A stretch of 20,724 bases of DNA from Glutinoglossum americanum (Eukaryota; Ascomycota; Geoglossomycetes; Geoglossales; Geoglossaceae): NCBI GenBank assembly GCA_020080175.1, contig JAGHQL010000273.1, positions 1-20,724 on the forward strand, in the 5' to 3' direction. The position numbers were made by a program, and so were the translations under genes. Of the stretch, positions 1-10,018 are shown piece after piece (the stretch's first letter is position 1; each line of letters begins with the position of its first letter). The notes under the pieces are model-generated. The model saw only the letters and a list, made by a program, of their open reading frames with translations, was not told the DNA's origin and made no database searches.

Positions 1-2
1 AC

Positions 3-107
3 TACGGACGGACACCGCTATCATGGGCGGCAGGGAACGGACACGAGGCGGTGGTCAAGCTGCTACAATCGCGTTGCTCAACCTCCTCCCCACCCGCCGC
101 CTGCTGA
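3..107 (+). CDS. 3' end of an ankyrin-repeat protein (partial, truncated by window edge)
   Basis: The frame starting at base 3 is open from the left edge and ends with TGA at 105-107. It reads as one canonical ankyrin repeat, GRTPLSWAAGNGHEAVVKLL, followed by a short Ser/Pro/Cys tail. This is the classic TPLxxAAxxGHxxVVxLL signature of protein-binding helix-loop-helix repeats. In filamentous fungi such C-terminal repeats often end long NACHT- or NB-ARC-type proteins or stand-alone ankyrin proteins; which one this is cannot be told because the body lies outside the window. The tail is short and polar, as is usual for a final repeat. It could also be a relic rather than a live gene. The ankyrin call is firm; its being an expressed gene end is less so. 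Confidence 0.6.
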   Translation, partial: YGRTPLSWAAGNGHEAVVKLLQSRCSTSSPPAAC

Positions 108-1427
108 AGACTTTTTCTTATATACTCCTGAAGGTGGCAAATAGAATACTCTAGAAGCTGCTGGGCAAGTACTTCACTCGCTTTTGTTACCCGCACTATG
201 CTTGAGAACATTCAGGAACGTTGGGGAAGCTCTGAGCTACTCCTTCCTGTATTACAAATCACTGAACAGTCGGCGATTTGTAATGGTAGAGTTTATCAGT
301 CGAAGAATATCGTATAACAGCAACTGCTACGAAACGGGCAAGCGCGACGTCTGCCACTCATAAATAGTGAATCATGTGTTATTGTGGCTAGTGGCGCAGC
401 TGGCGGGTACGCTAGTAGGGAGGATGGCCGACCCGCACCGACCACACTCTTGTGGGGTGGCGAATTCTGTTAGGAGGTGAGTTGGTTGACTGGAGGCACG
501 GCTAAGGTTGAGTTGAATCGCAAACCAAGACTCCACACAGCCACTATAAGTAAATTACGCTGATGATTATGTGGCTGTTACGTACTAGCTAGGATTGGTC
601 CTGTTGGAGGTACTGATCAGAGTGGTAATCTTGTATGAATTTGTGCGCAACAGTAGACACAAGGCTGGCGATAACTTTTAAGCATTGTAATAAGGTTCTA
701 AGGCTTAAATAAGACCTTATTATTAGTATTAAGAGTGGCAAGAGCTTAACAGTAATGCTATAGGAAAGGAAGTTTGTTTTGCTATAAAAGAAGGCTTTCT
801 ATAAATTAGACACAAAAGTAATAATGTGAATGTAATTTTTAAGTAAGAAAGGTTTCAGATGTTTAGGAGTAGCTACAGCATATAACTTATACAAACTACT
901 ACAGATACCAATATGTGTATAGATTTTAAGTTGCTTAAAGTCAAAGTACTTCTCATATGTCTTAGCATGGAGGTATCTCACTACACAGGGACGGACGTTA
1001 GGTGGGCTTTTGTACTATTGCTATTGGTTACATACAAAAAATTGACCTGCTAAGAAAATTAAATGGTAAGAGAATAATAGTAGGTGTTCAATTATCTATA
1101 GTTGCTACAGGCAAGAGTTATAATCATAGTCACGGAACTATATTTGAGGGCAAGGGTTGAAAATTTGTGCTATTCTGGTAAATGTAAGGCGCTGTCCGAG
1201 TAAATAATTTCGAAAAGTATGCTGTACGCGTGAATGTCCGATCTGTTAACCGTCCTCTGCTTGGTTCGAGGAGACAACGCGCCAGCACGTGATACCAGCT
1301 CGCGATTTGCGTACACTCGCTGCAAAAAAAAAGAGCGTCGCGCCAACAAACCTCCGCACTCAACCTACTCACCTTACTCTTCACCTAATCGCTTGAGGCG
1401 GCACATGAGACGGCAACAGCACCGACC
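108..1427. other. Gene-poor block upstream of ILM1, AT-rich in the middle
   Basis: No coding region was recognised on either strand. Roughly 640-1130 is clearly richer in A+T than the rest of the window, with many TA steps. The only longer open frame there (799-981, minus, 60 codons) resembles nothing I know. The part next to ILM1 (about 1200-1427) should hold its promoter and 5' leader. The AT-rich stretch may be a decayed mobile element, but no family could be named. Confidence 0.5.
251..284. repeat. Perfect 10-bp inverted repeat, 14-nt spacer
   Basis: ATTACAAATC at 251-260 is matched by its exact reverse complement GATTTGTAAT at 275-284. It lies about 150 bp downstream of the ankyrin stop codon, so it could form a hairpin in a 3' UTR. 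A function is not shown. Confidence 0.6.
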
Positions 1428-2071
1428 ATGGCCTTAATCTCTTCCTTCACGATCATTCGCACCCTCTCGCTATTCCATCTGACGCTCGCTTTCTACTTTC
1501 TGAATGCTCCTCGGACGCTTGCTGACCAGAGTATTGTCTATATCCTTGGAGAGGCTATGCAGCTGGTAGTGTTCTCCGGCTTTCCGTTCACTCAACGCAG
1601 AATGTAACTAACGATTTCTTGAAATTTCCCAAAGCCCAACGCTCGTTCCTTCGACAACCCAAGCGCTGTATCCTCTCTGTTGGCTGCGGTGCTGGCCCTA
1701 TTTGCGATCAGTGACCTTATCGCCGTTAGCTCTGCCGAGGATACGGCACGGTCCTTCTGGTCGAACCAGGCCCCGATTCGGCTGCTATTCTTCTTCCTCT
1801 TGACGGCATATACGTATACTTTTAAGAACGCAGGTGGTAAAGGAGCGCACGTAGGTGAAGATCTGAAAAATAGTTTTGTGTTTACTTGGGGATTTGTAGA
1901 AATGGTATCGTGGTTCTGGGTAAGTTTTATCCCGGTTTTGTCCCGGAACCACCCTCGTTTAGTTAACCGGTGCACTAGATATTTTCTACGTTGAGAGATG
2001 AGAGACGGGAAGCAGCGATACGGCTATTGGAGAGGCAAAGACAGGAACGTGAGCTAGACGACTCGCAGTAA
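1428..2071 (+). CDS. ILM1: ILM1 family protein (increased loss of mitochondrial DNA protein 1)
   Basis: Three exons, 1428-1565, 1635-1919 and 1979-2071, give a 171-aa protein; both introns are phase 0. Intron 1 (69 nt) has an ACTAAC branch site and intron 2 (59 nt) starts GTAAGT. The start ACCATGG is a strong context. The protein is a small polytopic membrane protein with four hydrophobic segments near residues 8-26, 58-78, 91-108 and 126-145, then a charged C-terminal helix rich in Arg and Glu. Landmarks of the fungal ILM1 family are visible: LADQSIVYILGEAM after helix 1, the SFDNPS segment, the WSNQAPIR motif before helix 3, and FVEMVSWFW in helix 4 followed by TLRDERRE. Yeast mutants lose mitochondrial DNA more often; the molecular role is unknown and the protein has been placed in the ER. 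The gene is convergent with the HMG/YABBY-like gene to its right. Confidence 0.9.
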
Positions 2072-2696
2072 TCGACCGGATGCATCCTCAAAAATTTTTT
2101 TTAACGGACTTCATGCACCTTGGAGACGGGTTAGACAACAGTGGCATACCTGCTAATATACCGATTAAGGGTATGTCTATATAGGATTTGATGCATAACA
2201 AGATGTGGAGTTTTGCCTTGATGGGTGGCTGGCCTTTCCAATAGCTACTACAAAATTCTATTATAGGTTCGAGTTCTCTACTCTATACGCGTGCCCGGTG
2301 AAGTCACATTATTAAACCCGAAGATTTGCTTTTCTTAAATATTTTCGATAGTTGCTACTAACAGCTAGTGATCCCACCGCTCGGGGTGAGAAATATGAAA
2401 TCAACCACCGTCGACAGCAAATATGCACGCACTGCATAGCAAAAAGCAACATATGTCCTTGTTTGCCTCGCAGATATTTTGCGCCTTTCAGCTAACGATT
2501 AGGTGTTAGAATGAACTTGAAACCGCAAGGAGGGCCCCCTTACCTATGATGCCTCGGCATCGGACTGACTAGCCGCCGTCACTGCTTAAGCTGAGGAAGG
2601 GGAACCCTTAGTCTTCTCGATAGGTAGCCCGTCATAGTTGGGGGACTTTGGATTGGTATGATCAATCTTCCACTATAGGCAGCACAGACAGACCGC
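2072..2696. other. Intergenic region between convergent genes
   Basis: This holds the 3' flanks of ILM1 and of the minus-strand HMG/YABBY-like gene. I see no RNA gene, clear repeat or coding frame in it. Confidence 0.5.
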
Positions 2697-3263
2697 TTAG
2701 CGCCTATCCCTCTTCAACCGGGGGTTCCAATTTGGATATGGATAGGGACTCACGAGGTTAGAGAAGTGCTTCTTAAGCTCTTCTTTTGTTAACTCAGGAT
2801 TCTCCTTTGCGACCTTCTTGAAATGATCCTTGACTGGATTATTTGGATGGGTCAGCACGCTTCCTTTTTTCCTGCTGCTAACAAACTGAAGTGGGTGGGA
2901 CGGGTTGGATATAACAGCAAATATTTTGTTGGCCTTTGGCTTTTGGGTGTTGTTCAGAGAGCGATGGTAGACACCATGGATGACCACCCCAAAACCAGGA
3001 GCGATGGACTTACCGAACTTGTTATAGGCCGTCGGTTTGGATTTGATCCCGTTCCGGTTCGCTTTCTTTTTTGCCACACCGGCATTACTGATAGGAGCCT
3101 CCACCTTCTTGGGGGCGGGCCTGGCCCTAGCTGCTGTTCGTTTGAACCGGGAGGTCAGGTTCGGTATCACACTTGAAGAGGGGAGAGATCTCTTTCCTCT
3201 CCACCCGGCTCAATGGTGGAAGAGGACAGATAACTTACCCTTCGGATATGGTAACGCCGGCAT
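2697..3263 (-). CDS. Small basic HMG-box/YABBY-like protein
   Basis: Three exons, 3263-3239, 3133-3014 and 2833-2697, give 93 aa. Both donors are GTAAGT and both introns are phase 1; intron 1 (105 nt) has a CTGAC branch site and intron 2 is 180 nt. Splicing joins AYNKF to VKDHFKKVAKENPELTKEEL across intron 2, restoring one continuous motif, which strongly supports the model. The N-terminal half (residues 9-41) is a Lys/Arg/Ala/Pro-rich disordered basic tail. Residues 41-85 resemble the first helices of an HMG box in the variant seen in plant YABBY domains and small fungal YABBY-like proteins (K-PTAYNKF-x-K...ENPEL...W). A nuclear, DNA-binding role is therefore likely but not proven. It lies downstream of NAA25 on the same strand. 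The weakest part is the 25-nt first exon with its MPALPYPK start. Confidence 0.6.
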
Positions 3264-3802
3264 TTCAACACCTTTTCTGCTTTGGGTTATTATTAAGGAG
3301 GTGGATGGTGGCTTCGTCGAGGCGATGGGAAGCTGTGGATCGTTAGTTGCAGTTTGAAGTGTGGGCTTGGACTGAACAAAGAAGAATGTTTGAGATGGGG
3401 TGGATAGAACTGAAATGATCCTCCTTGATGGGAGGAATTGGAAAGAAGGGTAGCTTACTTGATGGTTTACGGATGATTGATGCTTGAGGAGCGAGGATGG
3501 AGGTTGAGTGTGAGGATGTGAGGTGTAGGCGATGATGCGAGCGGTAAGGTGTGACGTGACGGACCTTATAGACCAACAAACACAAATCCGTTCGAACGAA
3601 CAGGACTTCTTTAATGCGGCATACATAGATACAATAGCATACCGCCAATCCAGCCAACTTTCTATATCATATCCTTTGGGCTTTTTTAATTTTCGTTCAC
3701 CAGTAAATCACAATCCTCTCACTTATTCGGGCAAGCACCTCTTACTCACTGCTCTACAACAAACGCCCCTCATTGCTCTCCCGATCACCACTGGGAACTC
3801 AG
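3264..3802. other. Intergenic region, NAA25 3' flank and HMG/YABBY-like 5' flank
   Basis: No independent gene is visible. It must contain the NAA25 terminator and the promoter of the minus-strand small basic protein. A good GTAAGC donor read on the minus strand at 3458 hints at an intron in that gene's 5' UTR, but I could not pair it with a convincing acceptor. Confidence 0.4.
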
Positions 3803-6800
3803 CTAATCCAAATTCACCTTAACCCTTAACACCCCATCCAGGCCCTCTAACCAGCTCTCCACCACCCTCCCCACAAACCCCTCCATCCACGCCTCCCCGA
3901 CCAACTCCTCAATCTTTTCCCCAATAGCCCCAGCATCCTCACCAACAGCATCCCTACCAAACCCCCCATCAACCAACGCGCCCACTACCCCGCTCTCGGA
4001 GAACTGATTCTTGATCTTCGAAGCTCGAGCTCGGATAGCTTGGTACAGGCTCTCGACGCGTTGTTTCGCCACTACTGTCGCATTTTTAGGGATCCCGCTG
4101 CTGCCGCCGCCAGATTTACTAGATTTGCCGCTGGTGGCGGTGACGGTGGTGGCGGTGGTGGTTTCCAGGTGTTTGGTGTAGGCAGATAGGGAGATGAGGG
4201 TCTGAATTGAAGAGGGAAAGGAGCCGAAGAAGTGAGTGGGTGTTATGGTTTAAGATGTATATACAAGGTTTACGCTGCTTACCTGTAGTGTCATGTAGCT
4301 TTCGTGGAGAAACGTCCAATCGGGTATGCATGCTAGGAGCCTATCGCTGTTACTACCCCCGTTGCTTTTGATATCGAGACCCTGAAACCCCTTAACGAGG
4401 TCCTCTGCTGCCTGGAAGCTCGACAATCTCTCATCTATCTTCAACACGACGCGTTGCAAGCTATCGGTTACAATATCCCTGAGGTTTAGTCCTGCACCCA
4501 AGATCAATGTTAGTTCTTCTGCCAGGAGGGCCTGGATTTCGATGAAGGATTTTTCGGAAGTCGTGAGATCTTTGTTCAGGACTTCGTCACCGGCGCTTAG
4601 GGTACGACTCAGCTCATAGAAAACATGTTCGACGCTTTGCAAAATCCTCTGTCGGTCCTCTAGAGGCACTTGTGAACTGCTGTACCTGGCAAGGTAGAGA
4701 GAGAACTCTTCTGAACTGTGGAAGGCTCGAGCCCATTGTGTCTGCGTATGCAATTAGACAGGTTAGAATTTAATGATATTTACTTACGTGATCAATTGAT
4801 GTACATACCGTAGGCTTTGGCCCGAGGCGGACATACTCCTCGAATCGCGGATGATCGCTACCTTCGCAATTTATCATTACTTCATAGTCCCTATTATCCG
4901 TTATATCGTCCGGAAGTGGATCTAAATCGTTGCACCCAATATTGTAAGCCACCAATCCGTATATTGACGGAGCCCCAATTGCGTCAGCAATTCTGAAAAA
5001 TGCTATAGACAGGGATTCCATACATATGTGGTCAAAGTCCGGTCTATCCAACGATGAGGTCTTAGTCCGAACTAATCGGGCAATTCGTCGCCTCTCCACA
5101 GTCCACATCACCTTACAGATACTATTACGTACTTTGTCCGCGAACTCCAGGAACCCTTCCACCTGGTCGAAGCTTCCCTTTTCTAACGCCATCTTAGCCA
5201 AGTCTGGGACCTGTGTTGCCGATTTTTCATACACCATCAAAGCCTTTAGTAACCCCAAACTCGGATCACGATCTCCTTTCTCAAGATGGTTGATGCCAAC
5301 GGCCTGATAGGGGTGCAAGGTAGAGATACGGGAAAAGATGTTATGAGCCAACGTGTCATTTTGTATTTGCTTGATAGTTAAACGAGGATAGGTCTCCATG
5401 GCCAGAGTGTATGCCCCCAGCAGCCCGTACAATCGCACGAGCAGTAGAAGCGCCTGAAAATTGTGCCGGGATCGAGACACGAGAAATTCTAGAAGGGCTG
5501 CAGCTTGAAGCAGATAACCTCTAGAACGAGCTGAAGCCCTCCCCTCCGATAAAGGGCCAGCTAGACGGACAAGGCCCATGACAGCAAGGATACAGGCATC
5601 ATCGCCGTGTTGGTTGTCTGTTGGCTCAAGCTCAGAGCCGAGAGTCAGCGAAGACTTGTAAAGACCAACACAGGAGCCAACGAAGTCCCCCACCTCAGTG
5701 GAGGGGGCGGGATCCGTTGGTAGCGACAGATTAACTAGGTAGTCAAACTTCAAAACATTAATTGACGCCGCAACCGAGGCAGCTCTGAGTTTCTGAGATT
5801 ATATAAGCAGGCTGCACAGAGCAAAAGATCTGTAACACCTACTTCATCCGAAAGGTCATCCTTCACCATTTGCTCAGTAAATTGGCGTATGTGCTCCAGG
5901 TATCCCTTTCGCTGACTCGGTTCGAGAGCTTCGACATAGCACCTTATGTCGTCAAAGCAACATGTTTTGGTAGCGAAACTTCCAAAATATTGATTACAGG
6001 CTGACAAGAGATCTAAGGGACCTTGAGCCGGTTGCCCCGTTTGGGGGATTTTGGCTAAGTAGTCCAATAGGGCCAATCTCGCGTTCCTAGACGGGCGAGA
6101 TTGACCTACGGATGACTGGATTCTGTCTATTGTTGACTTCCGATTCCTAGGATTTAGCGTACAAATCAGAGGCGATGCAAGCTTTAGAAGGATTAATGTT
6201 GAACCCACTCTTCAGTGTCGATCTTCCAGGCTGCCGTCAGAAACCCCTGCCATATCCTCCAGTCATCTCCCTTCGCATCCGGCGGGGTTGAGTTCTCTCC
6301 GGTTTTATCCTCACTATCCCCAGGAAACGCTTCGTCCAGCAGCATCTTACAAAAGTCCCATTCAGATTCCCAAAGCTCTTGCTCCTCAAGAAGCTCAATT
6401 TTTTGACGGACGAAGCTCCAGTCACCTTTTGCAACAGTCGACCGGGTTCCCAAGTTGTCGCTATTAAGAATCGCTAGGGCTTCCGGCCTGTAGCCCTGCT
6501 GCCGATATACTGACAGTAACAGATGCAACTCGTGCGGAGTTTGTATCGCCCTCCCCGGACTAAGGAGTATTTTCTATAGAAGTAAATCAAAAGCTGTCCG
6601 TGAGACTTACACATGGACCAATTCTTACAGGATCATCCGGTACATCTGACGCAGCTTTGGATATCATCCTATAAGCTAGGGCTCCAAACAATTTTTTTTC
6701 CGATTCGGTTGCGCCCGGCCAGCTCTGTGATGTCGTTAAAATCCAGTAGACTTCTTATTTCGTTTGGATTTACTAACGTATAGTAAGTAGCTGCTCAGTA

Positions 6801-7433
6801 CCGCCCAGAAGTAATATTCCCGCTTCTTCGAATATGTCTTTTGCAGGCTCATGGCTGCCTACGGAAATGATAGACCTGTTCAGCTAGCCAATTCCTTACT
6901 TCCTCCAAAAAAATCCACCGACGTTTGCTGAAGCAATACTCTACCTTTTGAGTATTTCGCCAATCACGATCTTGAAATGTCTTGAGGAACCACTCTCGAG
7001 CTAGTGCTTCATCTCCGGGCTTAGCTTTGATAGCACGCTCCCACAGTTTAGTGATAGATTCCTTCGTATTGTATCGGCCTCTAGCTTCCAGATTCGATAA
7101 TGCCAGCTGAAGTAAACGCAATACCTCTACATCAGTCACGGGAGGATCCTTCAGCGCTAGTGCGTGGGCATCTGCAAAGCCTTCATCATTGTGCCCACAC
7201 GAGACTGAGAGCGCCAAAACGTGAGCTTTTAAAGCCTAGGAAAGTAGGGTATCTGATAATTAGCGGCTGGTTGGCTATATTCATCGAAATGTAAAAGGGA
7301 AATTCACCAAGAGATAGTCCCCTCTCTCTCCTTTCCTCAGTCGTTTTGTGCATAGCTGCAGGGCTTGCTTCAGATTATCATTCTCTATGGCGTCCCATAT
7401 TTGCTGGTTCCTCCTATCAGCAACTGAGGACAT
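3803..7433 (-). CDS. NAA25: NatB N-terminal acetyltransferase auxiliary subunit (MDM20/ARM1/NAA25)
   Basis: Nine exons: 7433-7308, 7235-6945, 6858-6778, 6724-6611, 6573-6209, 6146-5843, 5792-4809, 4741-4283 and 4201-3803. The phases fit and give about 1040 aa, slightly longer than the human protein (972 aa). NAA25 is the ribosome-bound TPR scaffold that partners the catalytic subunit NAA20; the complex acetylates nascent chains starting Met-Asp/Glu/Asn/Gln. The N-terminus RRNQQIWDAIENDNLKQAL and the following ALKAHVLALSVSCG helices are the typical TPR-like opening. The DWRNTQK-AAMSLQKTY junction and KREYYFWAVL, LFGALAYRMISKAA and RAIQTPHELHLLL segments match the family. The mid-C-terminal block (about residues 430-900) corresponds to the MDM20 domain. 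The 37-nt intron at 6610-6574 is unusually short, and the 6208 donor is GTGGGT. The Ser/Thr/Gly-rich linker near residues 920-955 is probably disordered. Confidence 0.9.
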
Positions 7434-7905
7434 TGTAAATGCTAAGGATCGTAAAGTCGTTACATGGAATAAACAATCTAGAACGAAATCACTAGAGACG
7501 TCGTTAAGAGCACTCGCTTATTGTTTTCCTATGTACGCGAGGGGCCGCGGCTTAGGCTGCATCGTTTCACTATGGGATAGTGCATAGTTGTTTGAGTTAG
7601 TACATACCATTCATACATTACATGGTAATACAGAATGTGATATCGGTTTCATATCTGAGACAGGTGAACTGTTCTCCTCCATCAAATAGGCTTTTCAGAC
7701 GGGCCTCCTACGTCAAATGTCAAACTTCTACAACACCCCAGAATCGCCTATTCTGACTTCTGTTTTGCCCTGTAATCCACATCGTAAATGGTTGCAGAGT
7801 CCTTGTCTCTGCCCCGGATTTTTACTTTGTACATAGCTTGCACCAAGCGCATGTATGTAGACACGCAATTGGATTTGCTTTGGAAAGACCGCCCGACCAA
7901 TTCAT
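7434..7905. other. Intergenic region between COX23 and NAA25
   Basis: This holds the NAA25 promoter and 5' leader (minus strand) and the COX23 3' flank. The open frame at 7348-7587 on the plus strand overlaps NAA25 exon 1 in antisense and shows no family resemblance. I see no other feature. Confidence 0.5.
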
Positions 7906-8394
7906 TCAGAATAATTTACGTTCCTTCCGTTTTGCTTCTTTTCTCTCCGTAATCTGTGCTATAGTTAGCGCATGTACTCCCAATCCTCTAGCTGCAGAAG
8001 CCATTTGGAGCTCTGCGTCATACCCATAATTTCTTACAATCTCTGTATGCCCTACACACCATCGTCTTATCAGCAACTATTCTAACCGTCGAGACCTAGA
8101 AGAACAGTCTGGGATCCAACAAATCAGGCTTACTGGAAGTAATCTGTACACATCTCCCTATCACCGCCATTGCGATGCAAGCATTTAAGGCTCCGGTTCG
8201 CTGCCTCCTGGCACGGATCGAAATATTCACTATTCTGCTTGCTACAGGAAGATCAGCATGAGTCTACTAGGCTACTGGCTTGACGGCCTGTTCTCGATGC
8301 TGAGATGGTGGATAACTTGAAGGGGGTGCAATATCCACCTCTCAAACTTCCTTTTGACCTTAGGGTCGAGCGGATTGTCCGCAGGTTCCGCCAT
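7906..8394 (-). CDS. COX23: COX23, twin CX9C cytochrome c oxidase assembly protein
   Basis: Four small exons, 8394-8339, 8241-8134, 8051-8024 and 7953-7906, give 79 aa. The introns are 97, 82 and 70 nt; the last has a CTAAC branch site. The protein is a CHCH-fold factor of the mitochondrial intermembrane space, oxidised and trapped by the Mia40 pathway, and linked to copper delivery and assembly of cytochrome c oxidase. The twin CX9C pair is exact: Cys29-Cys39 and Cys50-Cys60. Hallmark family text includes [21 protein letters not shown] and YFQAYRDCKK, the last rebuilt across an intron with matching phase. A Lys/Arg-rich tail follows. I chose the ATG at 8394 because [20 protein letters not shown] is the usual fungal opening. 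An in-frame ATG at 8499 would add 35 basic, Ser-rich residues that could act as a presequence. It lies upstream of NAA25 on the same strand. Confidence 0.92.
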
Positions 8395-10018
8395 TGTCGA
8401 AGAATGCCTTGCAAAGTTGTGGTTGCGGCTCAAGGATGTGAGTGGTCGGTATTTGCCCGATTCTACTTTAGCGAATACCAAGACTCTAGACCTTTTCATA
8501 CCTTCTTCTTATCGATAAGGCATTACGGAGGGGAACAGTCATTTTGAAGCGGGTGCAAAGCCCTACTGGACAATTGAAGGGAAGAAGCCCCGGTGCGTAC
8601 CCCGGGTTTATGCAAATGAACGGATTTCGACATAGTAACATTTACTAACGGCGGAGACGGGATGTGCGAACTCGGGTTCGCGAAGGATTGGCAACAACAA
8701 AGAAATCCTCGAACGAAGGCTACACGAACGATTGATACAGCACGCTAAAACCTTGAGAGTAGCAAGCAGTTCCTATTGCATCCCAAGAAATGCGCATGAT
8801 GTTAGTCTGGGCTCGGGCCAACGGTTCCATCGAGTAGGACAAATGGTGTGGAGCGTGATGCCTTACATGGGGATGGTCACGAACCGGCGGGTTTTCGGCA
8901 AGCAGTGGAGAGAGGATAGTGCGAGGGAGTCCTTAGCGAGCTGCCCTATCCAAATCTAACAGGGTTGGTCCAGACTAGACATCCGATAAACCACGATGAT
9001 GGTCAACCTGCGCAAGGACGCGCCCTCCACAGTCCAAATCTGGAGAAAATATCCGGCAATTCTGGCTTTCAGCCCAATCATCCAGGTTGCGTTATTGTAA
9101 AGACAAATTGTCCCGGCAGTAGCTCTGCTCCATCCGGTTCTTGACACTACGTGTCTCCACATTTGCTTTCAACAGCACAAAATTGATAGTTGTGAGATTC
9201 CCTGCCGCAGGAGGGCAAGGTTCTATACGCGCCTTCTGTGTGTGCTGTGAGCACGGGATCACGATAGACGAGATCGTTAGACTCTTGGGATTTATAGCCG
9301 TCTGTTAGGTCCGTGATGAAGGAAAGTCCCTGAACCTCAATAGCGGGTAGCTAGCTATCCAAGACAAGTAACAATTCCCGCTCAACCACTCTGTCCCCTA
9401 GAAAACTCGCCTCCGCGCCTTTGTCTCGATGCACGTTTCTCCTATCATGTTTGTTCCTTACACGTTGATCCCCTGTTTTTCATATGAGTCGAGAAGGGGT
9501 AGTGTGTCGCCCGATATACGATAAGACAACCCGACTTTTTATCTCCACACAGGATTGGGTTTAGACAGACCAGGTGTTGAACATAGGCCGTTATGGCGGG
9601 TTCGGAACGGAAGCCTAGTCGGTCACTCATAGCTAGAAGACCTTAGTTACGTTATGATGTAAACTTGGGGGTGGTTGATAGCTCATAAGAGGCGTCCATG
9701 CCCGGTGCCCTGATGAATTCAAGTACCTTCCGTGCACCTCATATCTGGTCGCACTCTTGTCGTAATCTTAAGCACCGAAGAACTCCACAAACTCCTCTTC
9801 CAAGGTTGAAACCAGCCTCCCCCAATAACAGCAGCAGCGATTACAGCCTTCTAATCCACCTTCCACAAGCAATAGTGAACATCACTCAATCCTACCACAC
9901 CGTGTCGGATAAGTGAACGCATAGTACTGTTATTCTTCGGTAGTTGTTTGGCTCTATTTGGTTAGTGTTAGGCCAGAAAGTCACCCCATTCCATTAGCAG
10001 GCGAGTCTCTGTAGCAGC
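8395..10018. other. 1.6-kb stretch between divergent COX23 and the dioxygenase, no gene recognised
   Basis: This is the shared upstream region of COX23 (minus) and the 2-oxoglutarate dioxygenase-like gene (plus). Several open frames of 60-80 codons exist (8732-8959 plus, 8956-9162 and 9445-9630 minus, 9698-9916 plus), but none shows a family signature or a convincing splice partner. The 9698-9916 frame ends about 100 bp before the dioxygenase ATG and is most simply part of its 5' leader. The length is generous for a promoter region here, so a non-coding RNA or a rapidly evolving small gene cannot be excluded. Confidence 0.45.

Noticed and set aside
385-425. tRNA-like A-box (TGGCGCAGCTGG)
   Set aside because: The downstream sequence gives no anticodon stem, no T arm and no matching acceptor stem.
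2264-2280. T-loop-like GGTTCGAG motif
   Set aside because: The flanks do not pair into a T stem and no D arm or acceptor stem fits upstream.
2697-3263. HMG-box gene as a mating-type (MAT) locus
   Set aside because: The domain is a short YABBY-like half box, not a MAT HMG or alpha box, and the usual MAT neighbours SLA2 and APN2 are absent; NAA25 and ILM1 flank it instead.
3343-3657. Minus-strand frames of 104-138 codons upstream of the HMG/YABBY-like gene
   Set aside because: Their composition is that of a pyrimidine-rich 5' leader (Ser/Pro/His/Thr), and they overlap in different frames without splice support.
6849-6944. Minus-strand frame running past the NAA25 exon at 6945
   Set aside because: It is intron read-through; splicing 6944-6859 joins DWRNTQK to AAMSLQKTY, the expected family sequence.
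9305-9340. C/D-box snoRNA-like TGATGA...CTGA flanked by AGGT/ACCT
   Set aside because: The boxes are only about 10 nt apart, far too close for a guide RNA, and the stem is four pairs.
9698-9916. 72-codon plus-strand frame before the dioxygenase
   Set aside because: Low-information Ser/Pro/His composition, no family resemblance and a position in the probable 5' leader.
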